From an uncultured Prevotellaceae bacterium (lineage in GTDB: Bacteria; Bacteroidota; Bacteroidia; Bacteroidales; Bacteroidaceae): a stretch of DNA of 56,873 nucleotides. This document shows positions 40,751 to 49,885 of this stretch, piece after piece (within the stretch, counting starts at the first letter, position 1; each line of letters begins with the position of its first letter). Under the pieces are notes generated by a model that saw nothing but the letters and a program-made list of their open reading frames with translations, was not told the DNA's origin and searched no databases. The position numbers and the translations under genes are program-made. Location: positions 1 through 56,873 of the forward strand of contig OMQN01000006.1 in the NCBI GenBank assembly GCA_900313235.1. The letters are read 5' to 3'.

Positions 40751-42241
40751 TTAAATCTTTGACTCCAGGACAGCCTTCCAACGGGCATAGGCAGCCAGAT
40801 ACTCCTCACGATGAGCAGCATCAGGCTCAATGACCTGCAGCTTATCAAGCGAAGCAAAGGCCTCGTTAGCATTCTTGTAGATACCGGCACCGATACCTGC
40901 ACCCTTGGCAGCACCCACAGAACCATCAGTATCGTAGAGTTCGATGGTAGCGTCACTGACTCCAGCCAGTGTATTGCGGAACAAGGGGCTAAGGAACATA
41001 TTAGCCTTACCTGCGTGAATCTTATGGATGTCCATACCCATCTGCTGCATGATTTCCATACCATAGCAGAACGAGAAGACAATACCCTCTTGAGCAGCAC
41101 GTACCAGATGAGCCTTGTTATGCTTGTTGAAGTTCAAACCGTTGATAGAACAGCCAATCTCCTTATTCTGCAGCACGCGCTCAGCACCATTGCCAAAGGG
41201 AATGACAGTGACGCCCTCACTACCGATAGGAGCCTGAGCAGCCAAGTCATTCATCTCTGCATACCCAATCTCGGGTGTGATGTTACGGTGTGTCCATGCA
41301 TTGAGAATACCAGTACCATTGATACACAGCAGCACACCCAGACGAGTCTGGTCAGCGGCATGGTTGACATGAGCGAAGGTGTTGACACGACTCTTAGGAT
41401 CGTAGTTAACGTCGCCCAGCACACCATATACCACACCACTGGTACCTGCCGTAGCGGCAATCTCACCAGGATTGAGCACATTCAGCGACAGGGCATTGTT
41501 GGGCTGGTCACCACCACGATAAGTAATAGGTGTACCGGCCTTCAGTCCCAGCTCTGCAGCTGCTTCGGCACATACCTCACTCTGTACGCTGAAAGTCGGA
41601 ACGATATCGGCGATGAGCGACTGGTCGAAGCCATAGTACTTCATCAGGAAGTCTGCCACCTGGTTGTTCTTGAAGTCCCAGAACATACCCTCTGACAGGC
41701 CACTGACCGTTGTATTGGCCACGCCAGAGAGGCGCATGGCGATATAGTCGCCAGGAAGCATAATCTTGTAAATCTTCTCATAGGTTTCTGGCTCATTCTC
41801 CTTGACCCATGCCAACTTAGCGGCAGTGAAGTTACCCGGAGAGTTAAGCAGATGGCTCAAGCACTGGTCGGCACCCAGTTCCTGGAAAGCCTTCTCACCA
41901 TAGGGAACAGCACGAGAGTCGCACCAGATGATAGAGGGGCGCAGTGCCTGAAGGTTCTTGTCGACACATACCAGACCATGCATCTGGTAAGAAATACCGA
42001 TAGCCTTCACGTCGTCTGCCGTAGCACCGGCATCAGCCATTATCTTCTTCAGCGCCAGCTTGGCATTGTCCCACCACATCTGAGGGTCTTGCTCGGCCCA
42101 ACCAGCCTTGACAGCCATGATGGGTGCTTCCTTCTCTGGGTAGAATGCCGTAGCTACACATTTTCCACTGTCTGCATTCACGAGCGATGCCTTGACAGAC
42201 GAACTGCCCACATCGAAACCTAATAAATATCTGTTTGCCAT
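40751..42241 (-). CDS. xylB: Xylulokinase (FGGY family)
   Basis: Phosphorylates D-xylulose at O5. 496 residues: YLLGFDVGSSSVKASLV at 5-21, the substrate motif SYQMHGLV near 89 typical of xylulokinase, RGGDQPNNALSLNVLNPGE near 243 with the catalytic Asp, and a C-terminal GSVGAAKGAGIGAG phosphate-binding loop. No xylose isomerase or transporter gene is adjacent. The gene converges on glnN. An AT-rich stretch of 195 bp separates it from the divergent exopolysaccharide operon. Confidence 0.93.
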   Translation of the reverse strand: MANRYLLGFDVGSSSVKASLVNADSGKCVATAFYPEKEAPIMAVKAGWAEQDPQMWWDNAKLALKKIMADAGATADDVKAIGISYQMHGLVCVDKNLQALRPSIIWCDSRAVPYGEKAFQELGADQCLSHLLNSPGNFTAAKLAWVKENEPETYEKIYKIMLPGDYIAMRLSGVANTTVSGLSEGMFWDFKNNQVADFLMKYYGFDQSLIADIVPTFSVQSEVCAEAAAELGLKAGTPITYRGGDQPNNALSLNVLNPGEIAATAGTSGVVYGVLGDVNYDPKSRVNTFAHVNHAADQTRLGVLLCINGTGILNAWTHRNITPEIGYAEMNDLAAQAPIGSEGVTVIPFGNGAERVLQNKEIGCSINGLNFNKHNKAHLVRAAQEGIVFSFCYGMEIMQQMGMDIHKIHAGKANMFLSPLFRNTLAGVSDATIELYDTDGSVGAAKGAGIGAGIYKNANEAFASLDKLQVIEPDAAHREEYLAAYARWKAVLESKI

Positions 42242-42361
42242 TGTTGATAATAAATAAATATGTTTTCTAATCCTTATATGCGTACTTTCGCACTACAAAA
42301 TTCTGCAAATAATCTTTAAAAACCAATTTTTTTACAGTTTTTCAATATTTTTTTATTATTA

Positions 42362-42395
42362 TTTGACTACAATTAAAATTTTTTCTATACCTTTG
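42362..42395 (+). promoter_or_regulatory. Promoter of the exopolysaccharide operon
   Basis: TTTG (42362-42365), 22 nt, TACCTTTG (42388-42395), about 41 nt before the response-regulator ATG. Confidence 0.75.
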
Positions 42396-42436
42396 CAGAA
42401 TAGAAGAACAACAATTAGCTAAGGTTTGTTTGATTT

Positions 42437-42805
42437 ATGAAAAAGAAAATACTGATACTTGACGACAAAGAGACCATCGCAAAGGTGCTCTCTATCTATC
42501 TCATGAGTGACTACGATGTTCAGTGGCTCCCCGATGGTTTACAAGGTGTAAAATGGCTTCAGGCAGGCAATACGCCCGACCTCATCATCTCCGACATTCG
42601 TATGCCGGGTATGCGTGGCGACGACTTCCTGGAGTGGATTAAGCAGAATGAGCTTTTCCGCCACATCCCTGTTATCATGCTGTCGAGCGAAGATTCTACC
42701 AGCGAGCGTATCCGTTTGTTGGAGATTGGCGCTGTAGACTACATCGTCAAGCCCTTCAACCCCATGGAGTTAAAGATCCGTGTCAAGAAAATTCTCCCCA
42801 ATTAA
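42437..42805 (+). CDS. Single-domain response regulator
   Basis: 122 residues, a receiver domain only. Acidic pocket DDK at 9-11, phospho-acceptor Asp54 in DLIISDIRMPG, conserved Ser in VIMLSSED near 79 and Lys in YIVKPFNP near 104, so all phosphorylation residues are present. No output domain and no histidine kinase gene nearby. It lies 24 nt upstream of a sugar transferase that itself has a receiver-like N-terminus, which suggests control of polysaccharide synthesis by protein contact rather than transcription; that is inference. Confidence 0.92.
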   Translation: MKKKILILDDKETIAKVLSIYLMSDYDVQWLPDGLQGVKWLQAGNTPDLIISDIRMPGMRGDDFLEWIKQNELFRHIPVIMLSSEDSTSERIRLLEIGAVDYIVKPFNPMELKIRVKKILPN

Positions 42806-42829
42806 TAGATTATTCCATTTTTGTAAGAC

Positions 42830-44032
42830 ATGATAGGTGTTGTATACTTAGGAAACGATCTTAAGACACAAGAACGTCTGAAATACATACCCGGGCAGTT
42901 AGTCAGAATGGCCGACAACTATAAGAATGCTGCCCAGATATGTACGCCACACGTATCCAACGAACATTTTCTATTGTTCTATGAGCGTAATGTCCTCAAT
43001 GAAGACATTACCGCCATTACCTATCTGCGCAAGAAATGTCCCCACGTCTATATTGTCCTCATGACGGACACATTGACGGAGGAAGAGCGCAAAATCTATC
43101 AGAAGAGCGGTATCAACGACACCATCCATTATGAAGCCTCTGTCACGGATTTGAACAAGAAGATTCAGTTCATCTCTGACCGCGAATACGTCCTGTTCTC
43201 TAACGAGGCACCATGGCGTGGCATTTTGAAATTCAAGATTCCTGTTTGGAAGAGACTTTTCGACATCATCGTTGCTACGCTGTCTATCATCATTCTCTCG
43301 CCCATCTTCATTATCACGGCGATTGCCATCAAGATGGAGAGCAAGGGTCCTGTTCTGTTCAAGTCAAAGCGTGTAGGTACTAACTATGCTATTTTCGACT
43401 TCTTGAAGTTCCGTAGCATGTACGAAGACGCAGAACATCAGCTGAAGGAGTTGAGCAAGGAGCACAACCAGTACAAGGAGCAAGCGTCCGAAGAGTCAAA
43501 ATCTGCCAGCACTGCCCCATTGGATGACCAGGCCAACTTGGCAATGATGAATATGGGCACAGATTCAGAGATGATGATTAGTGACGAAGAAATCATGCTG
43601 GTTGGCGACGACTTTGTCGTATCAGAGACTGACTTCAATAAACAGAAGGAAGAGGAAATCAACAATGCCTTCGTAAAGATTGAAGACGATCCGCGCGTCA
43701 CCAAGGTCGGCAAGTTCATCCGCAAGTACAGCATCGACGAACTCCCGCAGCTGTTCAATATTCTCAAGGGCGATATGTCTATCGTTGGTAATCGCCCGTT
43801 ACCTCTCTACGAGGCGGAGAAACTGACAGCAGACTCCAGCATCGACCGTTTCATGGCTCCTGCTGGACTGACGGGTCTTTGGCAGGTTGAGGAGCGTGGC
43901 CGCGGAGGTACGATGTCAGCGGAAGAGCGTAAGCAGTTGGACATCACTTACGGACAGACCTATAGCTTCTGGCTTGATTTAAAGATTATTCTGAAGACCT
44001 TCACGGCCTTCAAGCAAAAAGGAAATGTTTAA
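42830..44032 (+). CDS. Undecaprenyl-phosphate sugar phosphotransferase with receiver-like N-terminus and acidic insertion
   Basis: 400 residues. Residues 1-120 look like a degenerate receiver domain without the phosphorylatable aspartate set. A membrane segment lies at 146-168, then the bacterial sugar transferase core (WcaJ/ExoY type): LFKSKRVG near 176, KFRSMYEDA at 193-201, DDPRVTKVGKFIRKYSIDEL at 286-305, LPQLFNILKGDMSIVGNRPL to 324, and GLTGLWQVEERGR near 347. Family members have only a short loop between KFRSM and DPRVT; here about 84 acidic residues (201-284) are inserted. Transfers the first sugar phosphate to the lipid carrier. Overlaps the next gene by 8 nt. Confidence 0.9.
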   Translation: MIGVVYLGNDLKTQERLKYIPGQLVRMADNYKNAAQICTPHVSNEHFLLFYERNVLNEDITAITYLRKKCPHVYIVLMTDTLTEEERKIYQKSGINDTIHYEASVTDLNKKIQFISDREYVLFSNEAPWRGILKFKIPVWKRLFDIIVATLSIIILSPIFIITAIAIKMESKGPVLFKSKRVGTNYAIFDFLKFRSMYEDAEHQLKELSKEHNQYKEQASEESKSASTAPLDDQANLAMMNMGTDSEMMISDEEIMLVGDDFVVSETDFNKQKEEEINNAFVKIEDDPRVTKVGKFIRKYSIDELPQLFNILKGDMSIVGNRPLPLYEAEKLTADSSIDRFMAPAGLTGLWQVEERGRGGTMSAEERKQLDITYGQTYSFWLDLKIILKTFTAFKQKGNV

Positions 44033-45008
44033 CCAGTTGACTTTGCCTATGAACGGTGTAAGACATCTTATCCTTTCGATTGCATTTGCTGCGGTGGCTA
44101 CAGCCAGCCACGCACAATATAATAATAGTGGTATCAGTGCCGGCTTCTTTGACTCCAGTGAGACCAGCACCATTAATTTCTCGACTTTCCACCTGCCTCC
44201 ATTGGCTGTGCTCTATGAGAATGCCAAGTTGAACCCCAACATTCTGTCGCTCAACAAAGCCCAGGAGATTGCGCAGGCAGAAGTTGCCAAGCAGAAGCGT
44301 CACATCTTCTCCTATATCCAAGGCCATGCCAGCTACAGCTATGGTAAGACCGACATGTGGGGAAACAACAGCACTACACAGAGCTACACCACCATCTACC
44401 AGTTCCAAGGCAACGAACAGAGCTATTGGAACGTTGGCGTTAACCTCAGCGTACCCTTGGAGGATATCTTGGACTTGACAGCATCTGTCAAGCGTAAACG
44501 ATTGGAGGTTGACAAGGCCCGCATTGAAAAAGACATTGCATTCGACAATCTAAAAAAGGAGATAGCTTCTCTGTATATAAAGATTACCAACAATCTTGTT
44601 ACACTGAAAACTGTCAGTGAGGGTGCTGCCATCTATCAGGGTGCAGGCGCATTGAACCAAGAGGATTTCCATCAAGGCAATATGACCATTGAGTCATTTG
44701 CAGGTACTAAGTTACATGAGGTTAGCGTTGTTAGCCAATACCAAACGCTACAAACCACTATCACGACAGACATCATTACCTTGGAGCTATTAACTCACAC
44801 CCCTATTCTAACGAATACGACGACAGATATCACCCTTGATGACGAACAATTGTCAGAAAAAGACATTCGCAAGCAGAATCGCGAAGTGGCTAAAAACATC
44901 AAGAAAGCAGCAGAAGAAGATGATGAGAGATATCGAAAGTTGGAACAAGCTGAAAAGAAGGCACTCCGCAAAACTGCAAAATCCCAAAACAAGAAAACAA
45001 AGAAATAA
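44025..45008 (+). CDS. Half-length TolC-like outer-membrane protein
   Basis: 327 residues with a signal peptide (LILSIAFAAVATASHAQ). It resembles outer-membrane efflux proteins: LPPLAVLYENAKLNPNILSL and EIAQAEVAKQKRHIFSYIQG form the first helix, then the strand region YGKTD...NEQSYWNVGVNLSVPLEDIL, then helices to about 260. TolC proteins have two such repeats over about 430-470 residues; here one and a half are present, and the end is a Lys/Glu-rich coiled tail (EKKALRKTAKSQNKKTKK). In this locus it may be the export channel in place of a Wza-type protein. The ATG at 44025 overlaps the previous stop. Confidence 0.75.
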   Translation: MFNQLTLPMNGVRHLILSIAFAAVATASHAQYNNSGISAGFFDSSETSTINFSTFHLPPLAVLYENAKLNPNILSLNKAQEIAQAEVAKQKRHIFSYIQGHASYSYGKTDMWGNNSTTQSYTTIYQFQGNEQSYWNVGVNLSVPLEDILDLTASVKRKRLEVDKARIEKDIAFDNLKKEIASLYIKITNNLVTLKTVSEGAAIYQGAGALNQEDFHQGNMTIESFAGTKLHEVSVVSQYQTLQTTITTDIITLELLTHTPILTNTTTDITLDDEQLSEKDIRKQNREVAKNIKKAAEEDDERYRKLEQAEKKALRKTAKSQNKKTKK

Positions 45009-45023
45009 TTTCACGCACTCAAT

Positions 45024-47207
45024 ATGGATTTGTTTAGATATTTTGTCCGTTTCCTCTATAAGATACGTTGGTATTTAGTCATCTTTCCGATGATTGCTCT
45101 CATTGTGGCATGGTTTTCAACCCGTGACATGGAGCGAATCTATGATGCGAATACCACCATTTATACGGGTATGATTACGGGATACAATCTCGAAGGTGGC
45201 TCAGGTTCGGCTGGTGGAAACTCACAGGCTAACATCACCAACCTGATGCTGATTATCCAAACAGACAACACCATCCACGAAGTAGCGCTGCGTTTGTTTG
45301 CCCGCTGTATGATGTATGGCAATCCCAACAAGGACAACAACTATATCTCTGCTGAACATTTCCGTCAGTTAAGTGCGACCGTTCCTACGGATGTCAAGGC
45401 ACTCATCAATCATAATAACGAGTCGGCGACCTTTGCCAATCTGAAGGCCTATGAGAAACCGTCAAGAGACAACTACCTTTTCGGTATATTAAATTACCAT
45501 CCCTATTTCGGCATCAACAATATCACAAGTCGGCTGAAAGTCCTTCAACTTGAAAGAAGTGACATCATTGACATAGGCTATTCAGCTAACGATGCGGGTA
45601 TTGTCTATAACACACTGGACATTCTCAACGACGTTTTTGCCCGTCAGTATCAGCAGTTGCGCTACGGCGAAACCCACAACGTCATCAAGTTCTTCGAGAA
45701 GGAGGTGGCCCGTTTGTATCGTATTCTGACCACTGCCGAAGACGACCTTATTCGTTACAACGTTTCCAAGCGTATCATCAACTATGCGGAGCAGACCAAA
45801 CAAGTGGCTTCTTTGGAAGCTCAACAACAGAATTTCCGCAACGACCAGTTGATGAACTATACCACTTCCAAGGCCCTGCTTGACTATTTGGAGAAGCAGT
45901 TGGGCAATCGTGCGCAAGTGGTTCGTTCCAACAAGGAATTCACCAACCAGGTACGTGACATCTCCCGTATCCAGTCACGTATATCTAACCTCAAACTGAT
46001 GAGTAGCGAAGGAGGTGGTAACAACAATGAATCACAAGAAGAGTTGGCTAAAGCCCAGCGTGACCTACAGCGTGCCACAGGTCGTGTAAACCAATTAACC
46101 AAAGACATTGAGGCAGCTTCGTTCAGCACAGAAACTGGTGTTAAGGCTCAAGACATGTTGGGACGTTGGCTGGAACAATTGTTGCTTTTGGAAAAAACAA
46201 AAGCAGAGATGACGGCTACCGACATCATGCAGAACGAAATTGACAGACAATATTTCTTTTATGCACCTATCGGTGCTACCCTTGATCGTAAGGCACGCCA
46301 CATTGGTTTCATTGAGGGTAACTATATGGAGATGCTAAAATCTTTGAATGCAGCCCGTATGCGTCAACGCAACCTCCAGATGTCTACTGCCACACTTCGT
46401 GTGCTCAATCCTCCGATGTTCCCAATGAATGCCCAGCCAACAAACCGCATAATGATACTATTAGGAGCCTTCATGTTTACTTTCATGATGACTACTTTGT
46501 ATTTCTTAATTATCGAGACGCTGGACCGTACGTTGCGTGACCGTATGCGTTCGGAACGCATCACAGAGATACCTGTCATGGGTTGCTTCCCCAAAGAGAG
46601 CAATCTGCGCTATCGTCGTTTCAACAAAACCATTGCTGATATGGCGATGAAGCAGTTGAGCAAAGCACTATTGCCTAATTTCAAGGAAGGCCAGCAGAAT
46701 GTGCTGAACCTCATCTCTACAGACTCTGGTAACGGTAAGAGCTATATAGCACAAGAGTTGGAGAACTATTGGGTATCTATTGGTTTGCAGGTTCGCCGTC
46801 TCACCTACGATGAAGATTTCTTGGCAGAAGACAGCAAATTCATTTTGGCAAAAGACATCAAGGATCTCTGCCCTGATATCCTCCCCGACGAGATAGCCAT
46901 TATCGAGTATCCGAATTTGGATGACTACTCCATCTCTCCTGCCCTACTGAATATAGGTACCATCAATTTGATGGTGACTCGTGCCAACCGTACATGGAAG
47001 GATGTTGACCAAAAAGCTCTTAATGAGGTTCGTGCCATGTTGGACGAGGAGCATAAGAACACGCTCTACATGTATCTGACGGAAGCCACCCGCTATGCCG
47101 TTGAGGAATTCGTCGGTCAGCTACCTCCCTATACGAAGTTCAACAACTTCGTCTACCGTATGTCACAATTAGGATTGACTGCTACAGAGAACGAACATTC
47201 GTTATAA
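45024..47207 (+). CDS. Wzz-like polysaccharide co-polymerase with cytosolic P-loop domain
   Basis: 727 residues. First membrane helix at about 17-33, a large periplasmic part with coiled coils (about 200-420), second helix near 480-498 preceded by the proline-rich NPPMFPMNAQPTNR of Wzz proteins. The cytosolic C-terminus has NLISTDSGNGKSYIAQELEN near 560, a Walker A-like loop as in bacterial tyrosine kinases, and IAIIEYPNLDDYSI in the Walker B place, but no C-terminal tyrosine cluster. It probably sets chain length or opens the export channel; kinase activity is doubtful. Lies 15 nt after the TolC-like gene and overlaps the polymerase gene by one nucleotide. Confidence 0.87.
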   Translation: MDLFRYFVRFLYKIRWYLVIFPMIALIVAWFSTRDMERIYDANTTIYTGMITGYNLEGGSGSAGGNSQANITNLMLIIQTDNTIHEVALRLFARCMMYGNPNKDNNYISAEHFRQLSATVPTDVKALINHNNESATFANLKAYEKPSRDNYLFGILNYHPYFGINNITSRLKVLQLERSDIIDIGYSANDAGIVYNTLDILNDVFARQYQQLRYGETHNVIKFFEKEVARLYRILTTAEDDLIRYNVSKRIINYAEQTKQVASLEAQQQNFRNDQLMNYTTSKALLDYLEKQLGNRAQVVRSNKEFTNQVRDISRIQSRISNLKLMSSEGGGNNNESQEELAKAQRDLQRATGRVNQLTKDIEAASFSTETGVKAQDMLGRWLEQLLLLEKTKAEMTATDIMQNEIDRQYFFYAPIGATLDRKARHIGFIEGNYMEMLKSLNAARMRQRNLQMSTATLRVLNPPMFPMNAQPTNRIMILLGAFMFTFMMTTLYFLIIETLDRTLRDRMRSERITEIPVMGCFPKESNLRYRRFNKTIADMAMKQLSKALLPNFKEGQQNVLNLISTDSGNGKSYIAQELENYWVSIGLQVRRLTYDEDFLAEDSKFILAKDIKDLCPDILPDEIAIIEYPNLDDYSISPALLNIGTINLMVTRANRTWKDVDQKALNEVRAMLDEEHKNTLYMYLTEATRYAVEEFVGQLPPYTKFNNFVYRMSQLGLTATENEHSL

Positions 47208-48724
47208 TGAACAAGCTCACGTTCACTACATACGCGAAAGAAAACGGAGGAAGAGTTTCTATACTCTTTCTCCTGTTTTTGCTTGCTCTTTATGAATTAG
47301 TTACTGCAGGGTTAAATGCTTTTTCCATAATCTGCATTCTCCCGCTTTTTCCTTTAATACTTATCGGCATCGTTCGCAAAGGGATGCTATCCTTTTGGAC
47401 ACTGATTATTCTGAATTACTTTATCATGTGGCATGGAATGCCTTTACCAAAAGGAATTCCAATGTCACTTTATAATGAATTGTTAGAGATTATACTGATT
47501 GCCTTAGCCATCATTAATGCGCAGGACATGAAATTCGAGCGTTGCGGAAACATGATGTTCTTCACCCTCTTTGTTTGGTGTGCCTATTGTATCCTTGAAA
47601 TTTTCAATAACACCTGCGGTTTAGGCATTAACCCTGCAGCGTGGTATCAAGGAGTGCGCTTGATTGCATTTCAACTGATGTATGCCTTTATTGTATTTAC
47701 ATTATATATTACTGATCCGAAAATATTGACTAAATACATCTTTCTATGGGGTTGCTTAGCACTTATGGCTGTTTTTACGGTCTGGAAGCAAAAGTATATT
47801 GGATTATCCACCCAAGATATCGCATGGCTATATGGTCCTGGTGGTCGTCAGCATCTTATTGCAGGAGGTACACTCATCAGGTATTGGTCCCTTTTTAGTG
47901 ATGCTGCTAATTTTGGTGTTGGAATAGCATCAACTGGAGTTGCATTTGTCATATTCGGAATAACAAGTAGAATCAAAAAACATAAGATTTTTTTTCTTGT
48001 CACAGGTTTTGGCTGCATTTGGGCAATGTTCCCTTCTGGTACTCGAACAGCAATCGCTTGTCTTATGGCAGGTTTTATGGCCTATATCTTTCTCTCTAAA
48101 TCGTTCAAGATTGCTATTCCTGTTTCAATAGTCTTTGCTTTGTTTGTATTTATCCTTGCTTTTACAAATATTGGTAATGGTAATCAACAGATACGCCGTA
48201 TGCGCTCTGCTTTTAATAAAAATGATGCCTCCACAGGTGCAAGAGAAATGAACAAACAGACGATGCGTAAATATATGAAAGAGGCTCCATTTGGAATCGG
48301 TATCGGAATGAGTAATGTACCAGCCAACAACAAATACAATAAAATTGTCTCTTTACCTGCGGACTCAGAATATGTTTATATTTGGCTTCGCACAGGACAG
48401 ATCGGTATTACTATTTTTATAATCTGTACAGCCCTTATGATTATTGGTGGCTGCAGGATTGTCTTTTTTAAATTGAAAAGCCCCTCTCTTCGAGGTATAG
48501 GGGCGGGGTTCTGCTGTGCTATGATTTCCCAGCAATTAGGCGGTTATGGAAATCAAGTATTAATGCAATTCCCCAATTGTTTAACCTTTTATGGAGGTCT
48601 TGCTCTTGTATACGTATTACCTCACATCGAAAATGAGTGGATAGAATACGAAAAAGGGCAACTAGCAATTCAAGAGGAGAAAAAACGATTAAAATTAGAA
48701 AAGAAACAATCCTCCAGAGTATGA
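47207..48724 (+). CDS. Wzy/O-antigen ligase-like polymerase
   Basis: 505 residues with about a dozen hydrophobic segments and a basic tail (KRLKLEKKQSSRV). The region RMRSAFNKNDASTGAREMNK followed by QTMRKYMKEAPFGIGIGMSN is the periplasmic loop typical of Wzy/WaaL proteins. It would join repeat units of the polysaccharide. The start overlaps the preceding stop (TAATG). The gene is visibly richer in A+T than the genes before it, as is usual for polymerases and possibly a sign of transfer. Confidence 0.88.
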   Translation: MNKLTFTTYAKENGGRVSILFLLFLLALYELVTAGLNAFSIICILPLFPLILIGIVRKGMLSFWTLIILNYFIMWHGMPLPKGIPMSLYNELLEIILIALAIINAQDMKFERCGNMMFFTLFVWCAYCILEIFNNTCGLGINPAAWYQGVRLIAFQLMYAFIVFTLYITDPKILTKYIFLWGCLALMAVFTVWKQKYIGLSTQDIAWLYGPGGRQHLIAGGTLIRYWSLFSDAANFGVGIASTGVAFVIFGITSRIKKHKIFFLVTGFGCIWAMFPSGTRTAIACLMAGFMAYIFLSKSFKIAIPVSIVFALFVFILAFTNIGNGNQQIRRMRSAFNKNDASTGAREMNKQTMRKYMKEAPFGIGIGMSNVPANNKYNKIVSLPADSEYVYIWLRTGQIGITIFIICTALMIIGGCRIVFFKLKSPSLRGIGAGFCCAMISQQLGGYGNQVLMQFPNCLTFYGGLALVYVLPHIENEWIEYEKGQLAIQEEKKRLKLEKKQSSRV

Positions 48725-48739
48725 TGGTTTTATAACTCA

Positions 48740-49759
48740 TTATGTTATTTTCCTTCTCCCTAGCAATTGTGGAAAATATTTGGAAGAGAGAATTATAAAT
48801 GGATATAGTATAATAAGAATTATGCAAGAAAGGGAAAATGCTGTATACCATTCGTAGACTATCGATGGAGCATGTGTAATAATTCTAACTACATAGTTGA
48901 TAGAACCAATACACATCCAATGCATTCCCATAATAACAATGGTACCAGCAGAAATGCGTATCATTATTCTCGAAGAAAAGCCATCCAACAATCTGCAGGA
49001 GAGAAGCGTCCCCATACACCCCAATACTGAAACAATGTAAAACAAGGCCATTGAGGACTTTGGGTGGGCAAATTCAGAAAAGAAAAGAACACTTAACCCC
49101 AAACACATTAGAGCCCCCCAGAAAGTTGTTGATAAAGATAATCTTTCAAAGAAAAACTTGATTCTTAATAGATGCCCCAACAAAAAGAAAGGGGTACAGC
49201 GAAGAACGCCTTCTACTATCAAACTATGACAAAAGTTATCCGTACGAGGATTGACGATATATAGGAGTATTGTTACCCCACACAACAAAAAAAACATTGA
49301 CCACTTACAAGAAAAGCATTTGTATACAAATTCCAGTAATACACGCATAACCAATAGGGCCCCTAAGAACCATGTCACACCGCTTACAACAGATGAGTAT
49401 GGAGACTGAATCTGAAAAAGAAGCACTCCCATCATTGGTTTGAAACCGACTTCAAACAAGTTAAACTTACCATGTTGGTCTAAGAAAAACCATACTAACC
49501 AATACGGATAATACACCAAATTCCATAAAAAATATGGTAGTACTAAACTTTTCCATTGCTTATGCCAAAATGCAGTCCAATCTTCATTTGGACAAACTCT
49601 TACCAAGTATCCAGAAAGCATAAAAAACAAGGGCATGTGGAAAGTGCAAATGAAAGATAGTAATTGAGCGCCTTTCTCTTGAGGAATATGTCCATAAACG
49701 ACAAGAAAGATGGCAACCACCTTAGCCCAATCAATCCAGTTTATCCTTTTTGCTATCAT
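48740..49759 (-). CDS. Acyltransferase 3 family membrane protein
   Basis: 339 residues with about ten membrane helices. RINWIDWAKVVAIFLVVYGH at the N-terminus holds the conserved His of the family, and FHMPLFFMLSGYLVR near 49 the second motif. These proteins O-acetylate polysaccharides or similar substrates. The ATG at 49759 is chosen because the promoter -7 box lies at 49779-49786, downstream of the alternative ATG at 49798. Convergent with the polymerase gene, no terminator seen in the 15-nt gap. A+T-rich. Confidence 0.9.
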   Translation of the reverse strand: MIAKRINWIDWAKVVAIFLVVYGHIPQEKGAQLLSFICTFHMPLFFMLSGYLVRVCPNEDWTAFWHKQWKSLVLPYFLWNLVYYPYWLVWFFLDQHGKFNLFEVGFKPMMGVLLFQIQSPYSSVVSGVTWFLGALLVMRVLLEFVYKCFSCKWSMFFLLCGVTILLYIVNPRTDNFCHSLIVEGVLRCTPFFLLGHLLRIKFFFERLSLSTTFWGALMCLGLSVLFFSEFAHPKSSMALFYIVSVLGCMGTLLSCRLLDGFSSRIMIRISAGTIVIMGMHWMCIGSINYVVRIITHAPSIVYEWYTAFSLSCIILIILYPFIILSSKYFPQLLGRRKIT

Positions 49760-49778
49760 AATACGGTTCTCTACACTG

Positions 49779-49786
49779 CAAAGGTA
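49779..49786 (-). promoter_or_regulatory. -7 promoter element of the acyltransferase gene
   Basis: TACCTTTG on the minus strand, 19 nt before the start codon at 49759. Confidence 0.65.
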
Positions 49787-49885
49787 ATAAAAAAACAAAT
49801 TAAAATCTACAAATTCATATTAGATGTCGCATCACTACAACCAAAAGCAATAGCGGTTTGAATACGGTATAGTATTCTCATCTTT

